NCBI RefSeq assembly: GCF_001427145.1
Contig: NZ_LMGL01000001.1
Coordinates: forward strand, 1,627,241-1,691,240
Direction: 5' to 3'
Source of the DNA: Microbacterium sp. Root166
GTDB taxonomy: Bacteria > Actinomycetota > Actinomycetes > Actinomycetales > Microbacteriaceae
DNA length: 64,000 bases
In this document: positions 34,965 through 44,470 of the stretch, piece after piece
Numbering within the stretch: the first letter of the stretch is position 1
Layout of the letters: every line of letters begins with the position of its first letter
Program-made: the position numbers and the translations under genes
The notes under the pieces: model-generated
The model's input: the letters and a program-made list of their open reading frames with translations, nothing else
The model's database searches: none
Told to the model about the DNA's origin: nothing

Positions 34965-36743
34965 TCACTGAGCGTCCACGAGCACAGGTTCACCGGTGGT
35001 CACACCGCCGGGACCGAAGCTGTCGACCGCGATCCAGTAGGCGTGCCCCGCGTTCAGCGCCGTCAGGCTGAGATTCGTAGCGCCGAGCACCTGCCAGCAG
35101 TGATACAGCCGGTCCTCGGAGCGGCCGTAGCGCACGTTGTAGCCGTCAGCGCCGACGCTCGCAGACCAGGACACTGCCGCGTCGAGCGGGCTTGTGCGCA
35201 CGGCCTGCGCGGTGACTGGCTCCGGCGCCGGCACATCGTGGTAGCCGAACACTCGCACGCCGCTCAGGGCGAACGGTGCGCCCCACGGGACGGACACGCC
35301 AGTGACGCGAATGAATCGCAGCATCGCACCTTCTGGCAGCTGTACAAGCCGGTGCGGGCGGTCAGACATGTCTGTCCGGCCGTCGTGGAGGACTTGCCAC
35401 TGGGACCCGTCGCGCGAACCCTCCAGCAGGTACCGGACTGGGTGGTCTTGCGGGTGTACCGCTCTGAGCGCCACCGGCTGTTCGTCGGGGTCACGGCGGG
35501 GACGCCGGGGCTTGTGCCGCGCGAGCTGGTGGTCTGCAACGTTGACCTGGACCGCGTAAACGTCCCTGGCATCGCGGAGGTCGAGTGTAAGGCTCTCGCC
35601 CGGGTCGGCACTGTTCGCGACCCAGCAGGTTCGGACGTCCTCATCTGCTGCAAGTTCTGGCGCGTGACCAGGAGCCGCTGAGGTTGCCGAGGCGCGTGCA
35701 CGGTAGGACTGCAGCATCCACCCTGTGCTGGTCCCCGTCCATGGATCCACAGGACCTTCGGGCACGAGTGTGGGGTAGTCGCCGAAGGTCTGATTGCAGA
35801 AGAGAACCCCTTCGTCGTCGAAGCCGGCGGGGAAGATGCCGAGGCGACGCTCGAAACGGTGGTTGACGGAGATGCGCATGGTGGCTGCGTGCCACCAGTT
35901 GCCGTAAGCGTCCTGGAAGGTGCTTCCGTGGCCCGCGCCAGTGATAAATCCGCCGGGCTTGGAGGAGAACGGGCTGTGAGGTGAAGCAGCGAACGGGCCG
36001 AGGGGCGATGGAGCGGTGTAATACCCGTCCGCGTAGACGTTGTATTCGGTACCCGGTCCGGCGTACTGCATGTAGTAGGTGTCACCCCACTTTGTCATCC
36101 ACGCGCCCTCGAGGTACGGCGAGGTGCTGTGTGTGCCGAACACTCGAGCACTAAACCGCTCACGCAGTGTGCGAGGTGGGTCCATCTGATTGTCCTCGCC
36201 GTTGCGCTCCCAACCATGGTCTTCCGGCTGCCCCGACAGCACGTCGATTGCATCACCAACCGGATTCAGGGAGCTGCCCTCAACTTCGACTCCTCGAAGT
36301 GGCTCGACGTTGGAGCAACCCCAGTAGAGGTACTTTCGGCCGTCGCTGTCCTGAAAGAGGTTCGGATCCCACCATGCGAATGTGCTTTCTCCGACGCGCT
36401 GGAATCCTTCCGTGAGCGGGTCCCGTGAACGGAAGATGGGGCTGCCCGGCTTTCGGCGAGATGCGGTGACGACCAGTGCGCCGTCGACCTCCCGCACGTC
36501 GGGGGCGTAGTCGCCCGCCGGGAGGTCTGGAGCCGCCTCGAACTCCCACTGCGTCAGGTCCGTGGAGTGCCAGTAGCCGCCACTCATCGATGCGAACATA
36601 AAAAAACGGTCGCCGAAGCGGACCACGGATGGGTCTGCTGCCTCCCGGAAGACGGCGCGCAACGGACCGCGCGCGAAGTCCTGGTAGCGGTACGCGATAT
36701 CGAGCGGGTTGCAGAAGACTCTCCCGGCAGATGTGTTCGTCAC
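34965..36743 (-). CDS. GH43 family glycosidase with F5/8-type C and FnIII-like domains
   Basis: 592 residues from GTG 36743, which overlaps the GH78 stop by four bases (GTGA); the open frame upstream lies inside GH78. Five-bladed propeller landmarks: base Asp37 in EAADPSVV, Asp126 in WWDPN and acid Glu212 in SPYLEGAW. A discoidin-like carbohydrate-binding domain follows (about 355-505, ending FALSGVRVFGY), then an FnIII-like tail to 592. No signal peptide despite the binding domain, so cytoplasmic as annotated. Such enzymes remove arabinosyl, xylosyl or galactosyl units. Coupling to the rhamnosidase implies a shared branched substrate containing rhamnose plus pentose or galactose. Confidence 0.86.
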   Translation of the reverse strand: MTNTSAGRVFCNPLDIAYRYQDFARGPLRAVFREAADPSVVRFGDRFFMFASMSGGYWHSTDLTQWEFEAAPDLPAGDYAPDVREVDGALVVTASRRKPGSPIFRSRDPLTEGFQRVGESTFAWWDPNLFQDSDGRKYLYWGCSNVEPLRGVEVEGSSLNPVGDAIDVLSGQPEDHGWERNGEDNQMDPPRTLRERFSARVFGTHSTSPYLEGAWMTKWGDTYYMQYAGPGTEYNVYADGYYTAPSPLGPFAASPHSPFSSKPGGFITGAGHGSTFQDAYGNWWHAATMRISVNHRFERRLGIFPAGFDDEGVLFCNQTFGDYPTLVPEGPVDPWTGTSTGWMLQSYRARASATSAAPGHAPELAADEDVRTCWVANSADPGESLTLDLRDARDVYAVQVNVADHQLARHKPRRPRRDPDEQPVALRAVHPQDHPVRYLLEGSRDGSQWQVLHDGRTDMSDRPHRLVQLPEGAMLRFIRVTGVSVPWGAPFALSGVRVFGYHDVPAPEPVTAQAVRTSPLDAAVSWSASVGADGYNVRYGRSEDRLYHCWQVLGATNLSLTALNAGHAYWIAVDSFGPGGVTTGEPVLVDAQ

Positions 36744-39217
36744 AGGCTCGCCAGCGCGTCTTGGAGGTCGCGCTCCAGTTCGGGCGTGCTGTGAGGGATA
36801 GCAGGTAGCATCATGGCGAGTGTGACGTGTGCCGCCTCCGGGCCGGACGCATCGATGGGGAATGGCAGGTGCTTCTTGAAGACGCGCGTGAGTGAGCGCC
36901 ACGCGGCGCGGTCCTCAGCGAGGGTGCCTAGCGGCGTGTCAAAGGTGTACGGAGCTCGCTCGCTGACGGCCACCTCGTACGCCCACGAATGAGTACCCGC
37001 TTCGACCTCCGGTCGCGCAGCATCCGGGTGGCCGGGAAGTACCACTTCGGCGGACGAGCCTGCGGGGACGGTCACGGTTACCGTGGCTTGGCCGCCTGTG
37101 ACTTGCCAGGAGATCTCGATGCGGCCGAGTGTGGTGTCGTGCACGAGTTGAGCGGAGGTGAGGTCTGCTCCAGGCTGCGGTGCGATGCGGATCCGCCGGT
37201 AGCCGGGCTCGAGCGCTTCCAGTCCTCCGATGACGCGGTGCATCCATTCCGCGATGGAGCCGAGAGCGTAGTGATTCAGTGAGGTCATTCCAGTGGAGTT
37301 GAGGGAGCCATCGGGCCGGACGGCGTCCCACCGCTCCCAAATTGTCGTGGCGCCCTGCGTGACGGGGTACAGGAATGACGGGCACTCCTGCTCGGTGAGC
37401 AGGAGATATGCGGTGTCAACGTGTCCGGTCTGAGAAAGCGCATGCGCGACCAACGGGGTGCCGACAAAGCCGGTCGACACGGTGTACCCGCTCTTGGCTA
37501 CGAGGTGAGCGAGGCGGGCGCCGGCGCGCTCGCGCTGGGCCGGGTCGAGGAGGTCGTAGCAGATTGCGAGCGAATATGCAGTGGCAGAGTCGCTGACGAG
37601 CCGGCCGGAGGGTGCGACGTACTCGTTCCGGAACGCGCTTGCCACTCGCTCGCCCAAGGCGGCATAGCGGGAAGCCTCATCCGAGAGACCGAGTGCGCGG
37701 GCGCTGTCCTCCATCTGCCGGGCGGTCCGGACAAGACAGGCTGTGGCAACCAGATGCCTGTCAGTCTTGCCGCCACTGGCGTCCTCGGCGGGAGCGTCGG
37801 GGTCGAGCCAGTCGCCGAACTGGAAGCCGGAGCCCCACAAGCCGGTCCCATCCAGCAGGCTTTCGACCTGGTCGAGGAAGGCGGTCATCGCAGGCCAGTT
37901 CTGGCGGAGGATGTCCACGTCGCCGTACTCCCAGTAGAGTGTCCACGGTAGGCCTACGATCACATCGCTCCACAAGGCAGTGGGAGCCGACGGGGTCCCG
38001 GAAACGTCGGGTACGTACCAGGGCACGTATCCCTTCTCTCGCTGTTCCGCGGCCACGTCCTTCAGCCATGAGCCGAGCATGGCGCGCACGTCGTAGAGGA
38101 ACGCTGCCGTCGGTGCGAAGGCGTGCAGGTCGCCGGTCCAGCCAAGCCGCTCGTCGCGTTGGGGGCAGTCGGTGGGGACGCCGACGAAGTTGCCTCGCAT
38201 GGACCAGACCACGTTTTCGTGCAGCCGGGAAAGGAGTGGGTCCGATGTCTCAAGCCACCCGGTGCGCTCCATGTCGCTATGAACGACGATGGCGGTGAGG
38301 TCTTCAGGGTCGAGATCGCCCGGCCATCCCTCGACCTCGACGTAGCGGAAGCCGTGGAACGTGAACGCCGGCTCCCATGTCTCCGGCTGTCCGCCTCGGA
38401 GGGTGTAGACGTCGGTTGCCTTGGCCGTGCGCAGCGTCTCGTATTCCGGCTCGCCGTCCGATGTGAGCAGCTCAGCGTGCCGCAGCGTCACGGTTTGCCC
38501 GGCGGCGCCGGTGACCGTAATGCGGACCCATCCAGTGATGACCTGACCGAAGTCCACGACGGTTCGACCCGAGGGGGAGGTGGTCACGGCGGCGACAGGC
38601 AATTCCTGGGTACGGCGAATGGGGGGTGGTCCGTCGCCAGTGAGAACGGCGAGATCGACATCCTGGGGGGTGGCCGTTCGCCAGCCTGAGTCGTCGAAGT
38701 CGGGCGTGTGCCAGCCGACCGGCTCCTGACAGGCATCGTAGGTTTCGCCGTCGTAGATGCTTGCGGCGCGGACTGCGCCGTCGGCGACACGGAACGTCTC
38801 GTCGGTGGCGATGATCTCAGTGCGGTCGTCGTAGGTGAGAGTGAGTTCCAGATACAACGCGGGCCGGTCGGTGTAGTGATGGCGTTTGTGTTCGAAGCCG
38901 ATTCGGCCCGCGGCCCACCCTTCGGCAACGACGGCGCCCAAGACGTTCGGGCCCTCGACGATTTCGTTGGTGACGTCGTGTTCGCTGACCCCGATGCGGT
39001 GGCGGTACGAGGTCCACCCCGGAGCGAGAACGTCGTCACCGACGCGATGACCGTTTACGAATGTTTCGACGATGCCGAGTGCGGTGGCTCGGAGCGTCGC
39101 GGAACGCAGGCCCGGCTCGACTGTGAATGTTCGGCGGAAGTAGGGAGCAGGGTCACCTTCGGAAGACGGGCGATCCGCCGCGATAAACCGCGCATGAGTG
39201 ATTGGAGATGCGGTCAT
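36740..39217 (-). CDS. GH78 alpha-L-rhamnosidase
   Basis: 825 residues from ATG 39217 (GGAAGGG upstream); the frame is open to 39370, but that part contains the operator at 39300. Landmarks: N-terminal beta domains (YFRRTFTV, APGWTSYRHR), the GH78 signature PTDCPQRDERLGWTGD (348-363) with probable general acid Glu356, and the (alpha/alpha)6 barrel with GATTIWERWDA and SLNHYALGS. No signal peptide, so intracellular. It hydrolyses terminal alpha-L-rhamnose, for example from flavonoid, saponin or glycoalkaloid glycosides or from rhamnogalacturonan fragments. Its promoter carries a perfect LacI palindrome, tying it to the regulator 27 kb away. Confidence 0.93.
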   Translation of the reverse strand: MTASPITHARFIAADRPSSEGDPAPYFRRTFTVEPGLRSATLRATALGIVETFVNGHRVGDDVLAPGWTSYRHRIGVSEHDVTNEIVEGPNVLGAVVAEGWAAGRIGFEHKRHHYTDRPALYLELTLTYDDRTEIIATDETFRVADGAVRAASIYDGETYDACQEPVGWHTPDFDDSGWRTATPQDVDLAVLTGDGPPPIRRTQELPVAAVTTSPSGRTVVDFGQVITGWVRITVTGAAGQTVTLRHAELLTSDGEPEYETLRTAKATDVYTLRGGQPETWEPAFTFHGFRYVEVEGWPGDLDPEDLTAIVVHSDMERTGWLETSDPLLSRLHENVVWSMRGNFVGVPTDCPQRDERLGWTGDLHAFAPTAAFLYDVRAMLGSWLKDVAAEQREKGYVPWYVPDVSGTPSAPTALWSDVIVGLPWTLYWEYGDVDILRQNWPAMTAFLDQVESLLDGTGLWGSGFQFGDWLDPDAPAEDASGGKTDRHLVATACLVRTARQMEDSARALGLSDEASRYAALGERVASAFRNEYVAPSGRLVSDSATAYSLAICYDLLDPAQRERAGARLAHLVAKSGYTVSTGFVGTPLVAHALSQTGHVDTAYLLLTEQECPSFLYPVTQGATTIWERWDAVRPDGSLNSTGMTSLNHYALGSIAEWMHRVIGGLEALEPGYRRIRIAPQPGADLTSAQLVHDTTLGRIEISWQVTGGQATVTVTVPAGSSAEVVLPGHPDAARPEVEAGTHSWAYEVAVSERAPYTFDTPLGTLAEDRAAWRSLTRVFKKHLPFPIDASGPEAAHVTLAMMLPAIPHSTPELERDLQDALASL

Positions 39218-39291
39218 TAGTCGTGGCCCTTCCGTTGCGCCTCGAGAGGTGAATCGCCGCACTTCATCGTCCGTCGGCAATTCAAGGCAAT

Positions 39292-39313
39292 CACAACAAT
39301 TGACGCGCGTCAA
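39292..39313 (-). promoter_or_regulatory. LacI-family operator TTGACGCGCGTCAA with extended match, GH78 promoter
   Basis: The palindrome at 39300-39313 is perfect, 83 bp upstream of the GH78 start. Read toward GH78, it continues with ATTGTTGTG exactly as the GH2 promoter at 12658-12679, one difference in 22 bases. Shared flanking sequence beyond the palindrome suggests duplicated promoters or a conserved promoter element. Confidence 0.75.
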
Positions 39314-39346
39314 ACCCCGGAGGGTGCTAAACGATATCTGGGGCCA

Positions 39347-39376
39347 AGCGGGGTGGGGCTCACGCCCCACCCCGCT
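39347..39376 (-). terminator. Stem-loop terminator after the GH106-like gene
   Basis: A 13-bp perfect stem (AGCGGGGTGGGGC and its complement) with a TCAC loop starts 8 bp beyond the GH106-like stop and precedes the GH78 promoter. Confidence 0.75.
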
Positions 39377-39384
39377 CCTCGGTC

Positions 39385-42300
39385 CTATCGAGCGGGCGGG
39401 AACGGCTCGTACGTGACCGTGGTCTCGCCGGTGGCCGAGATCCCGTCGACATTACTTGTCGCCGTAATCTTTGCCTCACCTGAAGGGATCGAACTCAGCT
39501 TCGTATTCACGGACGTGCGCACAGTCTTCCCAGGTAGAACGTTGCGAACGGTTTTGCGTCCGAAATCTGTCGAGACCGTGATGTCAGCGCGCACAGCACT
39601 CCTGTTGGTGACCGACACGCTGAGATGCACCTTTCCCCCAGGGGCGCCGACGCTGACCTCACCCGTAACCTCGAGAGTCGGCTCAAGGGCGGATTCGCCG
39701 TAGGGAAGTAGCCGCACGGGGCCGGTGAGCCCGTAGACCTGCGTGCCCTTCAACACGCCGCCAGCCTGTGTCGGGGCCTGCGCGAGCACGGCGTTTCGCA
39801 TGGTGGTCGACACCCGCACAACAATCGTGTTCTCACCGCTCTTGAGGTATTCGCCGATGTCGATCCGGGTCGGATTGATCTGGCTGGCGCCCTCGACGAC
39901 ATGTCCGTTCACCGTCAAACGGTAGGTGTGAGGGTTTCTCCCGAGGTCTAGGTAAGCTCCGTGCCGGTCACCCCACTGGTCACCCAAAGCGACCGTCGTC
40001 GTATACGTGCCCAATCCCGACACGGTGCCCAATCCAGGAAGCTCGTCCCAGCCAGGTAGCGCGCCGTTGGCGCCGGCATGTACCGCCATGGAATCCAGTT
40101 GGGTTTTCTTCGTGACCAGTCCCTCTGCAGGCTTCCCCCACGACTCGACTTGGAGATTCCACGAGTCAAGAGTTTGGCTGCCGGGCACATCTCCCACGTC
40201 TGCTCGTACCGCGTATCCGCCATTGGTCGTGCCCGTGATGGTGGCCGCGCTCGAAGAACGTGCGTAAGCGACACCGTCCCGAACAACCACGTCCCCGGTC
40301 GCCGTCACCAAGTGGTCGCTCTGCTCGTGTCCGAAGGCGGTGTCGTCGGTGGTCACCGCGATGGCGGTCGTCTCCCCGCCGCTGAGGCGCACAGGCACGG
40401 TCACTCCCGCTCGGTTCGTCTGGTACACCGGCGGCGGCTCGATTGCTCCCGACCAGGCGTCCATGACGTACGGGCGTCCCTTCCCGGTAAGCGTCACCGA
40501 GGTCTCAACGGTGGATTGTGATGCATTGAAGATCCAGTAGTAGGTGGTCTTGGCGTCGCGACGCTGGATGATCTGCAGATGCGATGGACCTTCCACTGCT
40601 GCGTCGGGCGAGACGCCGGCCGTCCGGAACGCGGCCGGGAGGTCTGCGGCGGTTCTTACCGTCGTGACGTTCCTCCGGGCTAGCAGTGTCGAGATGACCT
40701 CAGCGAGGGCGGCGTCCTCGTTCAGGCCCTCTCGGGTATCGATTGCGCGTTTCGGCGCCTCACCGACAATGAACACCGGGATTCCCGCCTTCGCCAGCTT
40801 GAGGATCTTCTTCGCGCTAGCAACTGACATGCGAGGTTCGCCGTTCACCACGAACGCCTTGTACGCGGGTCCGTCCGGCGCGATTCGTCCACCACCGAGG
40901 TCGATGTCAGCGAGCCCTGCCGGCGACACGTAGCCCCAGGTGTACCCGGCGCCGGAGATCGTGGAGTTGTCCAGCGGGCTGGCAAACATCCCGCTCGAGC
41001 CCTCCGTGTACGCCAGGAAGTCGCTCTTGAGCTGGCCCTGGCGTAGCACGAACTGACTCCTGCCCAGGTACTCGTTGACCGACAACTGGTCGTCCCACGA
41101 GGGCTGTCGGGTGTCCCATGTCTCGCCGATGCCCGTCACAGGGACGAACGGGTTCCACCCTGGCCACGCGTTCGGCCCGCCGAAGACGAAGTTGAGGCCG
41201 CGGTGGCCGTTGCTCTGCGGGAATCCGTGGTACTCGATGAGGGTCGAGCCTGTTGAGAGTGACTGATTCAGACGGTAGAGCATGTCAGGCCACAGGGCGC
41301 GCCAGGAATTTTCGCCGTCTGGGCCGAGGAACGCGCAGCATTCGGTGGGAACGACATCTGCGCCGCTCAGCGCCGCCGCCGCCGCGACAGCACGAGAGTC
41401 AATCGTTTCCGCCTCGGGAATGTCCAGGGCTCGCCAGGCGTCGTCGGCAATCATCGCGACGGGACCGTGGCTGGAGTACGTCTGGTACCGGAGGTCCATG
41501 CCGAGCGAGTCGGCCCATCTGTCCAGGGGGTCGATGTGATGAGCAATGAAGTTTTCGCTCATCGTGCGGAGCCAGTCGTGCTGGATGCGCTCAGCGGAAC
41601 CATCGTCGAAGGTGAACGCGGCGGACTCTGTGAATCCGACGGCCGGGAGACCCTTGATCAGGCTGTATCCGCGACGCTGTTCGAAGTCGTCGAGCAGATT
41701 GGGTGTCCAGTTGGTGGCCTCGGTCAGTTCGAGCGAGTCGAGCCACATGGCGCCGGCGTTGCGAGCAAGGAGCTCGCGTACCTTCGGCGTGAGGATTGGC
41801 TCCCACGCGGCGATGAGTGCCTCTGCGCCCCCCGATCCGAAATGGTCCGCGAGGTAGGTGTTGCGGAGCAGAGCGTCGATGCCCGCGACGGGCCGGAGTC
41901 CACTGCCTTGGCTGTAGAACGCGAGGATGAGCCAGTTGGCATCGCCAGGCGTTGACGGCGCAGTCCAATTCAGTTCGAGTCCGGTGGCGCTGCCGTCGGC
42001 TCCGGCGTTAGTGACCTCGTTCGTCAGATCGGTGACGCTCGCGCGGACGAGGGGCACCGGAGAGTCGCCGGAACAGGTTGTCGCGCATTGCACGGCAAGC
42101 ACTGCCTGGAGGTCGCGCTTCTTCACGCCCGCGGCAAGAGCGGACAACGGAATCTGGCCGGAGAAGCTGCCGCCGGCCGCGATTACCTCGCTCCGTCCCA
42201 ACCCCAGGGTTTTCGCGGTCGCGGAGCTGTCCGGGCTTGCCGCGACTCCTGCGGACCAGCCCGGTGCGATGAGCGCGTCGATGGTGAGGTCGTTCTCAAT

Positions 42301-42660
42301 ACCGGCTTCGAGAGCAGTCGTGAAGTTCGTCGTCCAGTTCGGAGTGCCGAAAAGGGCGGAGCGGTCGTAGACCTGCGCGAGAACTAGCTCGTTGTAAGTG
42401 GCGCGGCCGATTCCCTGGCCCGCCATGTCAGTGATGTCCTTGCGGATGTCGGCAGGATCACCGTTACCGGCTGCCACCCAGTATCGATTCGATGGGAGGT
42501 ACTCCGATTCGGGGTTAGCGAAGGCGTCTGCAATCACTGGTGCCGCGGTGCCGGTCGACGGTTGTGCACCGGCGGGCGTTGCTATCACACAGGCCGCCAG
42601 CATCGCCGCGGCGGTCGTTAGGCTCGCGGCCCTGAAGCCACGAGAGTTTACACGTTTCAT
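39385..42660 (-). CDS. Secreted GH106-like glycoside hydrolase (alpha-L-rhamnosidase family)
   Basis: 1091 residues from ATG 42660, with GGGAG upstream; the earlier in-frame ATG at 42786 would hide the signal peptide. Residues 1-32 form a Sec signal (basic start, hydrophobic core, ATPAGA cleavage). Mature N-terminus FANPESEYLPSNRYWVAAG and DITDMAGQGIG match the GH106 opening. Central barrel-like parts include YQTYSSHGP and IEYHGFPQSNG. A galactose-binding-like domain sits at about 895-1000 (DLGRNPHTYRLTVNGHVVEG), and a final Ig-like domain ends the chain. Extracellular. Identity is clear at family level; rhamnosidase activity is inferred from GH106 precedent and the GH78 neighbour. Confidence 0.82.
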   Translation of the reverse strand: MKRVNSRGFRAASLTTAAAMLAACVIATPAGAQPSTGTAAPVIADAFANPESEYLPSNRYWVAAGNGDPADIRKDITDMAGQGIGRATYNELVLAQVYDRSALFGTPNWTTNFTTALEAGIENDLTIDALIAPGWSAGVAASPDSSATAKTLGLGRSEVIAAGGSFSGQIPLSALAAGVKKRDLQAVLAVQCATTCSGDSPVPLVRASVTDLTNEVTNAGADGSATGLELNWTAPSTPGDANWLILAFYSQGSGLRPVAGIDALLRNTYLADHFGSGGAEALIAAWEPILTPKVRELLARNAGAMWLDSLELTEATNWTPNLLDDFEQRRGYSLIKGLPAVGFTESAAFTFDDGSAERIQHDWLRTMSENFIAHHIDPLDRWADSLGMDLRYQTYSSHGPVAMIADDAWRALDIPEAETIDSRAVAAAAALSGADVVPTECCAFLGPDGENSWRALWPDMLYRLNQSLSTGSTLIEYHGFPQSNGHRGLNFVFGGPNAWPGWNPFVPVTGIGETWDTRQPSWDDQLSVNEYLGRSQFVLRQGQLKSDFLAYTEGSSGMFASPLDNSTISGAGYTWGYVSPAGLADIDLGGGRIAPDGPAYKAFVVNGEPRMSVASAKKILKLAKAGIPVFIVGEAPKRAIDTREGLNEDAALAEVISTLLARRNVTTVRTAADLPAAFRTAGVSPDAAVEGPSHLQIIQRRDAKTTYYWIFNASQSTVETSVTLTGKGRPYVMDAWSGAIEPPPVYQTNRAGVTVPVRLSGGETTAIAVTTDDTAFGHEQSDHLVTATGDVVVRDGVAYARSSSAATITGTTNGGYAVRADVGDVPGSQTLDSWNLQVESWGKPAEGLVTKKTQLDSMAVHAGANGALPGWDELPGLGTVSGLGTYTTTVALGDQWGDRHGAYLDLGRNPHTYRLTVNGHVVEGASQINPTRIDIGEYLKSGENTIVVRVSTTMRNAVLAQAPTQAGGVLKGTQVYGLTGPVRLLPYGESALEPTLEVTGEVSVGAPGGKVHLSVSVTNRSAVRADITVSTDFGRKTVRNVLPGKTVRTSVNTKLSSIPSGEAKITATSNVDGISATGETTVTYEPFPPAR

Positions 42661-43087
42661 TTTGCTCCCTGGGTGTTGGGTGTCGGTCGTTGCTGGGGTG
42701 GTTTCATTCCGCCGGCTGAAAGAGTCGGCGCGGGTTGGTGGTGGCCGACGGGATGCCGGAAACCCCGTGTGTGATGCGTCGCGCATTGGCGCGAGGAGGC
42801 GCCGTCGATCGTTCTGCCTGTGGCCAGTGGTGCTGCGCGATCCGAGAGAAGTGTCCTGCCGGGCGGCGGACTCATTACTTGGACGTCGAAGAAGAGGGGT
42901 CGATGCGGGGGCTCGACTTCAGTTCTCGGATCGCGCACCGAACCCGCGTGGGGTTGTTCATTGGAGGGAGGCCCGCGCCGCGGCGAACAGCGCGGGCCCC
43001 TGATGGTCAGTCGATTTCAACTAACGAGCGTTTGCGAGTCGGTCGACTGTTCACCATCGTGACGGCAGTTCGCGAAGTGCGCTCATA
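42661..43087. other. Gene-free interval between GH10 and the GH106-like gene
   Basis: No convincing gene. The main structure is the GC-rich stem-loop at 42970-42998. The GH106-like promoter must lie near 42680-42800; I see no copy of either LacI operator in it. Confidence 0.6.
42970..42998 (-). terminator. Possible stem-loop terminator after GH10
   Basis: GGCCCGCGC pairs with GCGCGGGCC (9 bp) around an 11-nt loop, about 90 bp beyond the GH10 stop. No U-run follows on either strand. Confidence 0.5.
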
Positions 43088-44470
43088 TCAGCCGCCAGTG
43101 CTCTCGGGTGCCGCGTTCTTGACCTGCACCTTGGTCTTCGTCGTCTGCGTCACGCCTTCCGAGTTGACGAGCTCGGCGCTGTACTCGTACGTGCCGTTCG
43201 GCTTGCCGCTGAATGAAGTCTCCACCCACTGCGACGACACGTTGACCGCATTCAGCGGCTTGGCGTCGACGAGGACGCCGTTCTCGTAGAGGCGGTAGAA
43301 GCTCCCCGGCGTTCCGTTTCGGAGTTGCATCGTGACCGTGTACTCGCCGTCGTGCGCTCCGTTCCCGCGCGTGCTGGACAGGGTCGCCTTACTGGGCTTG
43401 TGGTCATTTGCGACGAAGGACTGCAGCGCATCCCGAACCGCGAAGTAGGCAGGCTTGGGGTTGAACTCCTCGTCGAACATGGTCGGCTTCGCGCCGGGCA
43501 ACCAAGTCCAGAGGTGCTTATCGGTGAAGCCCCACACGCTGATGTCGGTAATTCCGGCGGCCAGTGCCTCCGCGACGACGTCGGCGTAGATCTCCGCCTG
43601 CTGCGCCGGGTCGTACGTGTGCACGTCCAGTTCAGTAATGCTCACTTCGAGGCCGAGTGCCGTGTAATCGTTGACGATGCTCGTTAGTACGCCCGGGATG
43701 GGTCCCTGGAGCGTCTCGTGCATCTGAAGCCCCACGCCGTCGATGGGTACTCCGTCGGTAACCAGTCCTTCGACGAGGTCGTAGAGCTCCTGCCGCTTGA
43801 CCGGGTCGAACTCGACCATATTCTCGTTGATGAACAGCTTCACCGTCGGGTCTGCTTCGTGCGCGATGCGGAAGGCCTCGGCGACGTATCCGGGGCCAAG
43901 GCGGTCGTAGAACAGGTTGTGCTCGAGCCCGGTCCCACCGAACGTCGGGAAGGGCTCAGTCACAACATCCCAGCGATCCATCCGGCCCGTGTATCGCTGC
44001 ATGGTTGTCGTGAAGTGATCCACTATGGCCTGACGGAACTCCGCCGGGTCGGTCTTCGCGACAAGGTAGTCCGGATTGAACGACCGGGAGATCCCAGCGT
44101 GGGCTTTGGCCTCCATCCCGTTCTCCTCGGCGAAGGCGACGAGCCGGTCGAGGCCCTCGAAGTCGAAGTTGCCTTCCTCGGGCTGGACCATATTCCACTT
44201 GAACTCGTTCTCAGGCGAGAGGCTGTTGAACTGTTCGGCCAGGGTTTGCCCATACCGTGGGTCGGTGAAGTAGTTGGCCGGGCGGTCGTCGGTGGTGGAG
44301 TTGGAGGCCTTGACTGACCCGGACCCGAACAGGATCCCGGCCTCTTGCGCGAGCTCTCTGATGGTGGCTCCCGTGTCGGTGTCGGGTTCGGCTGCGGACG
44401 CAGCGGCAGTGGACAAGGTCAGTCCGAGGACGACTGTAGACGCAAGTGTGATCTTGCTGAACGCTTTCAT
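43088..44470 (-). CDS. Secreted divergent GH10 glycosidase (tomatinase-like candidate)
   Basis: 460 residues from ATG 44470; the frame is open to 44536, but this ATG begins a proper Sec signal (MKAFSKITLAST, cleavage near ASA-AEP). The GH10 barrel is evident: ENEFKWNMVQPEEG (88-100), acid/base Glu172, FINENMVE (213-220), QMHETL (His251), nucleophile Glu280 in ITELD. Two xylanase hallmarks differ: the near-invariant Asn before the acid/base is Thr171 (VVTEP), and the HTLVWHSQ subsite loop reads HAGISRSFN. A C-terminal Ig/FnIII-like domain ends at 460. The Clavibacter tomatinase TomA is also a GH10 enzyme of Microbacteriaceae; a saponin or glycoalkaloid role here is inference. Confidence 0.85.
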   Translation of the reverse strand: MKAFSKITLASTVVLGLTLSTAAASAAEPDTDTGATIRELAQEAGILFGSGSVKASNSTTDDRPANYFTDPRYGQTLAEQFNSLSPENEFKWNMVQPEEGNFDFEGLDRLVAFAEENGMEAKAHAGISRSFNPDYLVAKTDPAEFRQAIVDHFTTTMQRYTGRMDRWDVVTEPFPTFGGTGLEHNLFYDRLGPGYVAEAFRIAHEADPTVKLFINENMVEFDPVKRQELYDLVEGLVTDGVPIDGVGLQMHETLQGPIPGVLTSIVNDYTALGLEVSITELDVHTYDPAQQAEIYADVVAEALAAGITDISVWGFTDKHLWTWLPGAKPTMFDEEFNPKPAYFAVRDALQSFVANDHKPSKATLSSTRGNGAHDGEYTVTMQLRNGTPGSFYRLYENGVLVDAKPLNAVNVSSQWVETSFSGKPNGTYEYSAELVNSEGVTQTTKTKVQVKNAAPESTGG

